Source of the DNA: Pseudopyrenochaeta lycopersici
Lineage: Eukaryota; Ascomycota; Dothideomycetes; Pleosporales; Pseudopyrenochaetaceae
Length of the DNA stretch: 64,000 bases
Direction: 5' to 3'
Assembly: GCA_003313425.1 (NCBI GenBank)
Contig: NHZP01000003.1
Span: 1,240,001 to 1,304,000 of the forward strand
Part shown: positions 24,298 to 35,638 of the stretch, one piece after another
How positions within the stretch are numbered: the first letter of the stretch is position 1
How the letters are laid out: the number at the start of each line of letters is the position of its first letter
Program-made: the position numbers and the translations under genes
Notes under the pieces: generated by a model
Told to the model about the DNA's origin: nothing
What the model saw: the letters and a program-made list of their open reading frames with translations, nothing else
Database searches by the model: none

Positions 24298-27200
24298 CTA
24301 CTGCTGCGGTACTGGTGCCGGGTTCCCATTTGCTGCGGTAGCTTGCGCCTGGGCTTGTGTTTGCGCAATAACCTCAGCCTGGTGAACAGCTCCTTGGACA
24401 ACTTGCTGTTCTTCAGGGTTTAGATTCTTTGTAAGATTCTCGTACAACGCAGGCTGTTCTTGTTGGAGACCTAGTATAGGTCAGTCATGTGTTCAACCAT
24501 TGAGAGGGGGGAGACATACGGAGCAGCGCATGCTTGAACATGCCATAGGGCTCAACCTTGTCGAGGGGCGTCTCGAGGAGGCTCTCTTCTTCCAGCTCAT
24601 CATCGTCGTCGTCATCGACAGAAGAAAACTTTTGAGCCTGATTGCGTTAGCGAGAAGTACGACGTTATTGGTTAAAGCTCATACCTCTTCGTTCAAGAAC
24701 TCGAGATATGCGGCACTCTCGTCCTTTACATCCTCTGCCTCATCGGCCTCGTTGTTCCAATCGGCTTCTTGCTCCCACTCCTCGTCTTCCTCCTCCTCAT
24801 AATCAGCGCCATAGTCGAAGTTGTCTTCCTTCTTTGCTTCCTCGCGGTCTAGATGATTGTCAGAAATCAAGGATTTATCTCAGTGATATATTAGGACTTA
24901 CTCTTAAGCGCAGCTGGGAGCGTCTGGAACAAGCGTACAATACCCTGCAGCAGACGCGGCCAACCTTGCTGTACACTGATGGGAACTTCCTGGGCACTCA
25001 GCGTAAGAAGTGCGCATATCGCCGAGATGCACAGCTTCTTATCGTGAACCCTAGTGAAGCTGTCGATGCTTGAGAACCACAAGCTGAAGAACTTATTTGT
25101 CCAGCCATTGGTCTCCAGTACATGCAGTGCCAGAGCTGGGTTGTAGTAAATAGAGTTGATGACTACCTCCATCAAGTGTATCCGGAGTGACTTGACCTTT
25201 GGTTCGTCATTCGTCAAGACCTGCATGCTCAATGAAATGAATTCCGGTGCGAAGTCGTCGACATGACCCCTCATGTTCAGCATGATGATCTCAGCCAACT
25301 TGCAACCGCAGATTCGATCAACGCCTCCGACCTTATCGTCCTTGAAGATTGTCCGCACCATATCGATCATGGCATCAAGGTATGGGCGGTTTTGTATCAA
25401 TGTTTGCGTTCCGTAGTTCACAAAATTCTCTAGGGCAGGCAACATATCTAATGAATAGTTAACGAGCGTTTGCTGGCCGAATGAAAAGGAAATACCAACC
25501 TTCTAGGTACAGCTCTGCGCCAGCCTTGAACGTCCTGTGTATAAGCTCAAACGCTTGCCACATGGTGGCTGATATGCTCTTTGCGGCAAACGTGCAGCTG
25601 TCGATAATCTCGAAGACCTCGTTGTACAGGTCTGCAAACAGATTAGTATAGGAGTGAAAGCGGGTGACTATATGAAATCGCGTACCGTAGAGCTTATTCT
25701 CAAGCGTAATGGTGATTACGGGCATGAGAATAGTCTCTAGATGTAATAGAACGTCGGGTGTGCTCTCGAGCGTCAAGATAAGGGTGCCGATTGTCTGTAG
25801 AACACCAAGTGCAGTGATGCTCTTCTCATCCAGAAAGTCACCGTACTCGCTATCATCGCCTTTTTCTTGATTCCTTGATACAAGCTCGCGAACGATGCGC
25901 AGGTAAGTGTCCCGCAGTTGTTCGCTCAACGCTACCGCGAAAGGAGTCAGCTCTGGTGCGAATACTTCAACAAAATCTTCCATAACGTTCGCTAACGCAT
26001 CCACGTCAACCTCATTAGCTAGCTTCAAAAGCTGCTGCATGACTTGAGGAATGTTTTGCTTCATGTTAGTTCGGATAATGTCGTGGCGGATGAGTGGCTG
26101 GAGTGCTAGTGCTGCCGCGACCCGGACTGGGAGAGTCGGATCAGCCATTGACTCCAAAATATTGCGGTAGATGATTATCAAGTTGTTCGGATCCTTGAAG
26201 TCAAGTTGTTCAAACTTTTCGAGGGTATCACAAGCGCGTGCACGAAGGAATCCATGAGGGCTTCGGAACTCGGGGAAAACGTGGCGGACGAAGAAGTACT
26301 CGACTTGATCTGCGATAGGGCTCTTCTTGCCTAATATAACACCAGACAGAGTGCCAATCATGCGCAGCGCGCCTTCCTTTTCTCGCGGGTTCTTTTCATT
26401 GTCTGGGGCGGCCTCGTATCGGTTGACCATTTCGTTGACGAAGTTGAGTACACTAAAGGTCTGCTTTCGACGGCTCTTCGTGAGTGTGACTAGGAAATTC
26501 GTAGCGGCGGCATCAGGCGCGGTGACGTCCTCGTAGAAGTTAAGTTTTCGGTGCAGGTACTCCTGTGGCTCGTCCTCGAAGAGCTCGATATCCTCGTCCG
26601 ACTGGCACAGAACAGGGAAGATAAGATGCGAGATGAGGTTGTCCGTGTGCGGCTTGAGCAGGGTCCACATTGACTTGGGCTTGATGCACTCGTCCAAAAA
26701 GTTTAGCGTGTAGTATAGACTGGCCTTCGATAACCAGATCTGTTTGCCAACCCACTTCTCTACCTGTTGGAGGTAGATTTTCAGAATCTCGGGTGCAAAA
26801 TTGGCGATGAAGTTCTTGGCCACTTCTGTATAGTCTTCCTCGTTGTTCTTACCCAACGCAGATGGGTTGCCATATCTGGAAAACAATTAGTCTTTTGTTT
26901 AACGCAAAGACATTGTCCAAAACGTACCGAACGTAAAGCCGGTTCAAATTTGCATAAGACCACTTCTTCGCCTTCCACCAATGGTTTGTTTCCCGCTCGT
27001 CGAGGTCTTCAGGGAGGGATGTCTCTGGTGGTTCCTTGCCAACAACAGTCAAGAACAACGTACACCATCCGACCATAGTCTGCTGCTCGCGGAGTGATGC
27101 TGGGAGATCAAACTACAATCTAGTCAGCTACCATGCTCAATGCTACGTCTCTAGGTCTCTTACGTAGATGGCATGCTTGTAAACCTTCAACACCGTCCGT

Positions 27201-27899
27201 AATATTTCTCCAGCCTCCAGGCTCGTCTCGCTCGCTGACGAGGTGCCAATGTTGAGCAGCTGCGGGAAGGTCATGGAGACGATCTTGTCAAAATCTGCCC
27301 GGTTCTCGCCCGACTTGAATCTGTATATCTTGCATATCGCCAACAAGCACTGTACGCCCGCAAATACCGACGCAATGTCTCCTGCATTCAGTAATTGTAT
27401 GGTGATATCGAGGAAGTTGGGCCATTTGGCGGGGAAGTCGTATGCGAGGATCTTCTGGAGGGTAGGGATAAGCTGGATGCGCACTTGTGGCGGAGAGGCG
27501 ACGAGGACGGGCACGAGACGGTTGCGGAAGGAGACCTTCTCCTCCTCTGGTATGGGCTTGGCCTGGCTGTACTCCTCAGCGGGCGACCAGCCCTTGGAGA
27601 CGCGGTTCTTGAGATAGACGACAGCTGTGGGCACGCGTCAGCACTCCATGGCCGTACAACAGCGGCAGGCGCAATCTTACTCGACAATCGCACGGCGGGG
27701 TCCTGCTCGACTTCGAGGATGTTCAGCAGGCCATCGGTGAAGCCTGGCTTCTCTTCAGCCTGCGCTACTGTCAGTACCCGTGATGCGCAATGTTTCCGCG
27801 GGCACGCACATGTTTGAGGTCGAGTTCGGCCTGCTGTCTGATGGCGGCGTTTGGGTCGAGGGTGGCCTGGATACGGTCCCGCAAGCCGGCAACGTCCAT
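24298..27899 (-). CDS. NMD5: Importin-beta family karyopherin, importin-7/8 (Nmd5/Sxm1) type
   Basis: Ten exons on the minus strand: 27810..27899, 27681..27759, 27164..27624, 26928..27112, 26875..25686, 25631..25500, 25447..24902, 24848..24685, 24637..24520 and 24470..24298. All join in frame to 1045 residues, the importin-7/8 length. The N-terminal importin-beta domain includes PAVRLSTVVYLKNRVSKGW and WPNFLDITIQLLN. The segment HWWKAKKWSYANLNRLYVR and the following YGNP are diagnostic of the Nmd5/importin-7 group. HEAT repeats continue to about residue 890. A very acidic stretch (DYEEEEDEEWEQEADW, later DDDDDDELEEE) and a Gln/Ala tail follow. These carriers bring proteins such as ribosomal and stress-response factors into the nucleus with RanGTP. 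The intron 25632-25685 is 54 bases and open in frame. Confidence 0.93.
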
Positions 27900-29839
27900 G
27901 GTCGCGATTGTTTATCGAGGGGCCGTGTGGTGTCTCGGCGATAGGCACGAAGCTGTCAGGGTCGGTGCGGTGAGGGCGGTGGGGTTCAGGACGAGTTTCC
28001 TGCGACTTCTACGCCCGCAAATAACAATGTAGATGGATCGTTTGCGGGAGAGACAGGTGGAGGACCAAGGCACGCGTGATTTTTCCTGGTTTCTGCGCCC
28101 CTTGCGGCTTGCGTCCAACGTGTGCGGGCTGTTGATGAGGGGCAGTATTTTTCTAGGTGTGCATCGAGAACCCTCACGCTTGCCCTGACACGCTTAGCAC
28201 GTGGCCTGTGCACAACCCTTTCAGCCAAAGACCGCGCTCCCTTTGGTCTGCGCAGTGGATTCCATGTGGCTTCAAATTGTCTGCCCTGCCCTCATAACAT
28301 GCTGTCGCATTCCCGTGCGACATTCACAGCCATGCCACAAGGCCGCAGTTACGCGGCAGGAGCTGCCTAATTGCCGGCGTCGTCTCCGTCCCCGCGTGCA
28401 GAGCTGTACCTGCAGCCTTATGCTTACGATCCCACTATTCTCCATCTAGTTTGTTGCGCTGCAGGCAGAAGTTATTCCGTTGTGCAATACTACCGACACG
28501 GCCAAATTCTGGCCTGCGACTTCGACAAGCTCTGGCTAGCAGGAACCCATTCTCCTGCCCCGCGCTGTCAGTCCTCGAGTACCAACGCTACGACTGTCCT
28601 CGCACAGGACAGCCGTATGCCCGAGGCCAACAATCCCTGTTTGCCTGCTCTTTGATCGAGCAGTCTGACGTCTGTGTAGATCGGTAGGTGTGGTCAATGC
28701 TGGCATCAAAACTAGTACCTCGTACTACCTCAATAACCTACCAATGCCCTTCAGTCAGCGCCACAATCACATGAAACCTTGCACAGGCAGAAACCGACAA
28801 TCACCAAAAGGACAGCCATTAATAATTTCAAGCGCTCGAAATTTGGTAGCCTATTCATACAGTATTCAAGCTATTATGTATACGGAAACAGGTCGTGCAT
28901 AGAGCATATTCTACTATGGTATTGAGTTGGGAAGGCTAGCCTAACACCTCACCACGTACACATGCCAAAGAGCGCCATTTGCCAGATGCTTCCATAGACA
29001 ACAGTATCATAATATTCACAACCTATGTGACAGATTCTGGTTTAAATTCTCAAACGACATTGCTCAAAGCCGAAAATCCCCGAGACCACAGATACATTCA
29101 GAGCCTCTTTTGCAAATGAGCTGCGCCTGCTTCCTCGCAATCCTTTACTTCTCTTTACTCGTCGTTCTTTTCTTTCTGTTCGACTCAAGTATAACCACCC
29201 CAGGCCAGCAGCAGATTTGCGCAGTACAAATGCGAGAGATCAGTGCAAAACTACCTTTCGACCGCAACACTCAGCGCTCCATACATGACATCAAGACAGT
29301 TGGGCTTACACTTTGCTAATTTTGCCCAAAACATCCCATCAAGAAGTTGCATTGATCCATTTAATAAACCACGAGATGGCGTGGTCCTAACAAGAAATTC
29401 TCCACCCTTGTCGACAGTCGTCTGTATAAGCCTCACATCACGCATCTTTGAAGGGAGTTTGTACCTTCCATGCCGTTCATCCTTTCACATCACATGATAT
29501 AGACCTATCAGCTGAACTAACTTAGCCCTGTTCCTCTGTTTGTCGAAACGAATGTAGCGGGAATTGATACAACGATTGTTTTGCAGATCGCTACCTTGGG
29601 TAGTACAGGTGTCAAACTCACCTACTGTACAGGCTCCCACGTTGAGTCCATATTATGACATGCTATATTATGCAACGAACCACACCAGTCTTGACATGGG
29701 TCCGATTCAAACATCATGCCAGGAAGTTTTGGGTGCCCGAAAACACCCATTTTTTAGTGCCAAAAATAGTTTGTCTCAAAACCCAACCCCGCCTTGGTCC
29801 GTACCGGGATGGACCATTCTATTCCGAAACGCTCCACCT
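27900..29839. other. Intergenic region between NMD5 and SKI2
   Basis: About 1.9 kb, with the NMD5 promoter at its left end and the SKI2 3' flank at its right. ORFs of 60-130 codons occur in several frames but none shows a domain or plausible splicing. I see no tRNA, repeat or transposon remnant. Confidence 0.5.
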
Positions 29840-32800
29840 TTACAGGTACAGGCTCGCACAGTTGCAGATGTCCCTGTTTCAAGAAGTCAGCCATCATCCT
29901 TCAAGCAGGATACCAGGGCCACCTGTCATATTACAAGCGGAATCGGAACGAAACTTACCGTTTGATCAATTCCTGGCACGTCCCCATTTTCTGGAACAGT
30001 GTTGGGTCTCCAATAATCCTAGCTGCATTCTTGACCTCACGGCATGTCTCATCCAGTCTTGTTATGACGCGGACGATTGTTCCCTCCATAACATCGGTCA
30101 AATCAGTGATACGATTGAAAGACATGCCGCGAGCCCACTCGTACACTACCTCGACCATACCAAAGCGGGGCTTGCTGACGAAATCATTTGAGTCGTCCGC
30201 TGATAGGATGACCTGATGCAAAGTCTGGATTTGGTTGACTTTCTCGGAGATCTCAACAATCTTGGCAACGCCGCGATCCAAGCTTGCTGTGAGGGTTGGC
30301 TCAATGTCCGTCTTTTCTTGGAACACGAATGCGGAGAGGAGTGCGACAATTTCTTCGGGTTCATACTCGGCCAGCACATTCTCTAAAACGAGCTCAGTGA
30401 GTACTAGCTCGTCGGCAGAATGAATCTACGAAGCTATCAGCATGGGCTAGGTTTTGACACGAAGACAAGCATACCTCGCACGCTACTTTGCCCTTGAGCT
30501 CTACGCGAGAACCTTCGTCAATAAAGCCGAGATCCTTGAGAACATGAATACGCTGCTCATAGTCGGGCAACAGCTGCAGATTCTGGTCTGACATGAGCTG
30601 TCGGAGAGCAAGAATATTCTCTTTGATGAGCCATTGATCATGTTCCATGGAAAGCTACATAGTTAGCAAACTGACTATTCAGGTGCCAGAGCGACATACA
30701 TGTTTCAAGAAGTTAGGGCATTGTAAGCAGTGCTTGTTGAAAGCATTTTGTCCTTCTTTTTTCCGAGCATCTTCCAATTCACGGAACTTGAGACTCTTAA
30801 TACGGCCATAGTCATACTCATCCCAGTCTTCGTAATTCCACGATTGGCAAAGAGGCAGGAACTGGTCTTGGGCCAGCTGCAAAGTATCTGATAGGCCAAT
30901 ATCAGCACAACTTTATGGAACAAAGCTGGAGCACTCACCCTTCTTCTTGCTTAGATTTTGAACTGATTCTGGAATGTCGATGATAGTTTTCGTGAAACAC
31001 TCAATATCGCTAAGGGGAACAAACGCAGTCTTAAGGATCAAATCCTTTGGGCTTTTTGGCAATGTCCGGAAGAACCTTGCAAATTGGCTCAAGCAGGGCA
31101 AAAGATCGTCAGCTTTGCGATTCTGATTCTGAGCAATCTCAAGGACTTTCACGGTAGGTTCATGGCCCTTGCTGGTTCCGTCCTGGAGCAGCATACCTGC
31201 CGTTCGTTTATTGTCCTGACAGGATTAGCACTCATCCTGCATATGCTGCATGATTGCATCATACCTTCTTGTACACGATCAGCCTGTTCTTACCAAGGAC
31301 CCGTCGCCCCACGGGATTGATGAGAAGACTCAAGTGCATTTCATTCGTCAAGCGTTTATAGTCTTCGCAGGATTGGTGGCAGGCCTCAAGATCAATATCG
31401 CAGATCTCGCAGGGCTCACGCTTGATTTTCTCGAGATCAGCTTCGGATACTTTGACCTGTTTCTGATGTTCTGGCAGCAAAGCCTGTGTAGCATTCTCGC
31501 TGAAGCTGCGCTTTATCATCTCCTCGATCTTAAGCGCCTCAACACGTAAAAGATTCAGCATCATGTTGTACGTGAGACGGAACTGCGACCTTAGCTTTGT
31601 CGGCTCGCCTAACATCATCTGCCTGAGCCTTGCGGCCGGTGGTGCTTCGTCGGCCCCCGGCGCGCAAATGATGACGGTGCCGACTGTATCAAGACCTCTC
31701 CGACCAGCACGTCCAGCCATCTGCGTATATTCGCCAGGAAGCAAATCACGAAACTCGCGACCGTCGTGCTTGCGGAATCCAGAGAAAACCACCGTCCTTG
31801 TGGGGAGATTAAGACCCATAGCAAAGGTTTCTGTGGCAAAGAGTACCTTGACAAGTGTTTTCGCGAACAGAATCTCCACGACTTCTTTCACAATAGGTAG
31901 CATGCCACCGTGGTGTACAGCTATTCCTCGGCTGAGTAATTCCCTTAGTCGCTTGATCTGAGGAAGCTCGCGATCTTCGCGGCTTAATCTCGCCAAAGAT
32001 TTTTCAATCGTCATGTGTATGGCGCTCTTTTCTGCAGCAGTGCAGTAGTCGAGGTTCGATAGCGCTTCGGCATTCTCTTCGCAGCGCTTTTTGGAGAAGA
32101 CAAAGATACAGGCTGGTAAAAGCTCTTTGTTTCGGAGGTACTGTATCAGGTGCACCCAGATATTGCGATCCTGTGCAGCAGTCGTTCTGCCTCCTCCACG
32201 ACCCGTTCGAGCAATATTACCGCGCCCTCTGCTAGCAGGGGGGCCACCTCCGCGAGGTGCACCCCCTCGCCCTCCAGTTTGTTGGCCTCTACCTCGTTGG
32301 TTCTGACCTCCTCGTGCTGGTGGACCTCCACGACCACCACCACCTCTACCGGCTGGGGCTTCTTTGGCCGGCTGTACTTTGGCTTTGTCTTTACCGGACA
32401 GAACATCGTTGGCATCTTTCCAGCCGTTGTCGATGAACTTTTTGTCCGCCGTGACAATTTTGTGTATCCCCTTTCCGGCCCAAAGGTAATGCTCAAGAGG
32501 AATGGGACGCTTAGGGGTGGAGATGACGTAGATGTCCTTCTTCTTGGTCCTTCCAACCCATGAAGCAAATTCGTATGTGTTGGGGACGGTAGCTGATAGC
32601 AGAATCAGAGTAACATGCTCCGGCAGCATGATGATGACCTCTTCCCAGACAACACCACGCTCAAGATCATTGACATAATGGACTTCATCAAAGATGACAA
32701 ACTCAACATCTCTAATCAAGTCCGCTCCTCGATACAGCATACTACGAAGAATCTCCGTAGTCATAATTAGGCAGCTGGCTTCAGGTCGAATCTGAACATC

Positions 32801-33976
32801 TCCCGTGAGAATACCAACGTCATCGAACGTCAGACGAAAGTCGCGGAACTTTTGGTTACTGAGAGCTTTAATAGGGCTTGTGTAGATAGCCTTTGTCATG
32901 TGTTTGGCAGCAAGTGCAATGGCATACTCTGCAACTACGGTCTTGCCTGCAGACGTATGTGCAGCTACGAAGACCGAGTCGCCATTCTCAAGATGATACA
33001 CAGCCTCTTTTTGGAAGGTGTCGAGTTCGAATGGGTACTCACGAGCCATTTCGGGCACCAGCTCCCGGAAATTTGTAATATCACGATTGATGTCGACCAT
33101 GTGAGCCCACTCTCGTCCTCCCTTCCTTCCAGCAGCCATTGCAAGTGGGCCGTGAGGAGCGAGAGCAGGAAATTCGACTGGTAGGAGCGCATCAATCTCC
33201 TCTTCTCCAGGACTCTGGCCTTGCTCATCAGGAAAATCAACTGCGTTGGTGTCCGCGCCATTGGTTGTGTCCTCTTCGTCGGCCTGAGCATCCTTCATAG
33301 ATGGAGACGCTTCTCCTAGAGTATCTTCCACCTCTTTCACTATCTTGGCGTCCGTGGTCGGCTTTGTCTGGAAATCCAACCCTCGTGTGAATCCTGGTGG
33401 TATCTCAAGCAACCCGCCTTCTGCGCTGAAATTGATAACCCTGTCAAGACCTCTACTCTTCTTTTCGTTCGCGTTTTCTTCCTGCAGAATTGCCTCATCT
33501 TCGACAGCCGCTATTGCTTCTACACCATCAAGCCCACCAGGCGCAAATGGAAAGAATCCAGCTGCACCACGAACGAATTCAGCTCTAGTAGCGGGCTTCC
33601 TGAGAAGGGAGGTCGAGTTCTTAGCGGTTGCTGAGTTCGCTGGCACAGTGACTTCTTTGTATCCTGTAACACGACCCTCAAGTCCTTCGCGGGTAAAGCG
33701 AATGATTGTGCGTGTCTGGGTTGGGGCGATCTGGAATAGGCCTCGATAATTGGTCGGGGAATCCCACCGCTGCTGCAACTGGTTCAACCAGTGCGTATTG
33801 AATGACCGTGAAGGAGTGAGGAATTCATGCTCTAATTCCTTCTTGACCACTTCTTTAGTCTTTCGCTGTCGCTTCGGCGGCCGTTGTTCCCCGGCAATCG
33901 AATCTATCCAACCTGCCTCACCGAGAGTGCTACTGCTCAGTCGCAGTTTCTCGAACTCTCCGGACAGAGTCTCCAT
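29840..33976 (-). CDS. SKI2: Ski2-like DExH RNA helicase of the cytoplasmic exosome
   Basis: Exons 31265..33976, 30939..31215, 30700..30887, 30475..30654, 29959..30425 and 29840..29873 give 1285 residues, the Ski2 length. The start [16 protein letters not shown] is the first ATG; the frame upstream lacks one. The helicase core has Walker [16 protein letters not shown] near residue 342, the DEVH box [11 protein letters not shown] near 428 and motif [12 protein letters not shown]. Between the RecA domains, near residues 540-600, lies an Arg/Gly-rich linker (32170-32365). The C-terminal DSHCT domain ends in the Ski2-typical [12 protein letters not shown], which needs the small last exon. With Ski3 and Ski8 it feeds mRNA to the cytoplasmic exosome, including in nonstop decay; this is family knowledge. 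Mtr4 is the alternative, but the N-terminal extension and C-terminus favour Ski2. Confidence 0.94.
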
Positions 33977-34344
33977 CTCTGTGAGGAGAGAGCAAAATTC
34001 ACAAGTCAGGTAGTGTATTGTATGTGGCACAAATGAGGAAATGGATGACGTTGTTTGTTTCGCCAAGCCTATTTTTCGTCAAAAGAGAGGGACCCTGCGC
34101 CGTGACGCGGGGCAATAGTCCTCATGCTGTTAGCATCGCCATTGCAGATGCACGACCCAACTCCATCTTGGTCACTATATGGCAATTACATTCTTGCGCG
34201 AAGTATACGCCTAGGGGGGAGAACCATCCAACTACCCTACCGTTGCCTGAACGCCACGCTAGTATAAAATCAATGTCGTTATGATGCCAATGTCCTTCAG
34301 AAATGCGTCAACCAGATGAAGCATTGAATGCAGTGTTATTTCCT
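33977..34344. other. Upstream region of SKI2
   Basis: About 370 bases between the SKI2 start and the CSM3 stop, both minus. An acceptor-like ctcctcacag just upstream of the SKI2 ATG could end a 5' untranslated intron. Otherwise nothing is seen. Confidence 0.4.
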
Positions 34345-35185
34345 TCACCACATGTCGTCCATACCCGCCATAGCTTCCATCTCATCCGCAAAAGGGTCAT
34401 CCTCGCTCACTGCTGGCCGTGAAGGTAGTGTCCTTGGTGCTGCAGTGTTTGGCTCTGCGCTCTCCGCAAGTAGTGCATCCAACTCGTCCTCATCGGGATC
34501 GTCACCCACAGTTGTCTCTGTCCCTTTGCGCGACTGAACGGGCTGATCATGACCATCGATCTCAAGCCCCGGCACCGCGCTAGTCTCATCATTCTCAATA
34601 CCATCCATCCCCTCAGCGCCTTCTTGCGCCGCTGGCACGTCTGTTCTAACCTCATCAACATCCTCATCGTCCTCTTCTCTGGTCCGCCTTGGCCTTCCCT
34701 CGTTTATCCAGTCTTTTCGCATGATTTGCATTCGCTTCGTGTGGCCCACCTTTTCGATGATTGCGAGGGCATCGGCAAACTTCGCACGCGGGTAGAGGTC
34801 GTCGAGCCATAATTGATACATGTTCAGCATCCGAGCAACATCCCCATACTGCGTGAGTGTCAGCGCAAAATTTAGATACAAGATGAAATTACCTTACCTC
34901 ATGGCCCTTTCCTTTGAACCGTAGTCGCTCTTTCGAGATCTTTCGCAACCTTGGAATGCCTGGGTCCGACAGCAGCCTTTCGTCGTTGAGCTTGGGGATT
35001 GGCAGGCGCTTTTTGGTGACAACGATTTCCTCGTCAATTCCCAATGCACCAGTAGTGTCAATCTTTTTGTTGCCTTGATTATCATTTGGTTTGGGAATAT
35101 CTCGGCCTTCCGCGATGCCATTAAGAATGTCGTCGAGCTCGTCGTCAGAGGTGATATCGCGGGTTTGAGGATTTGCTGGAGCCAT
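34345..35185 (-). CDS. CSM3: Replication fork protection complex subunit Csm3/Swi3 (TIPIN-like)
   Basis: Exons 34898..35185 and 34345..34848, giving 263 residues. An acidic N-terminus ([15 protein letters not shown]) precedes the Swi3 domain: [26 protein letters not shown], then [20 protein letters not shown] and [14 protein letters not shown]. These are the hallmark motifs of Swi3/Tipin/Csm3. A long acidic tail ([17 protein letters not shown], ending [10 protein letters not shown]) follows. The partner is Tof1/Swi1; together they pause and stabilise replication forks and support the S-phase checkpoint. The gene is divergent from HPR1. Two MluI-box-like elements lie 130-145 bases upstream of its start (35315-35320 and 35324-35329), fitting S-phase expression. 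Confidence 0.93.
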
Positions 35186-35638
35186 TGTTGATGGCTATTA
35201 TTGCAATTCTGGCACTCGGTGCAGTCATGTAAGGAAATCCAGTCTGGCAGGCACAGTACACAGCAAATCTTCGGCAGTCGCAGTTGCAGAGCCAAATCCG
35301 TACCTGAAGCGGCGACGCGATTGACGCGTCGAGCCACAGTGCAAGGGTAACACGCTAGTGTCGCCACGACCTTGGCGTGGCGCTACTTTAATCGAGCAAC
35401 AAGGGTTCATCGCCAATATCAAATTCCACGATTATACACATGCATCGCCGCCTTGACAGTGACAGTACCTCCGGCACAAGACAGCCCGTTAAATTACATT
35501 GAGGTCTTTACATTTCAACTGAAGGAGCCACACTGCCCCTTAAACTGGCCATTTCACAGGTGCAAGCACATCAGCACAACCGCAACTCCATATCGTGGTC
35601 GAGGCTCTTGAGTCCTTGGTCCTTCACATCCTCACTCA
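35186..35638. promoter_or_regulatory. Divergent promoter region of CSM3 and HPR1
   Basis: 453 bases between two divergently read genes. ACGCGT at 35324-35329 is a perfect MluI cell-cycle box, with ACGCGA at 35315-35320 beside it. In yeasts such boxes bind MBF and drive G1/S genes. Its use here is inferred from position and from the function of CSM3. Confidence 0.45.
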
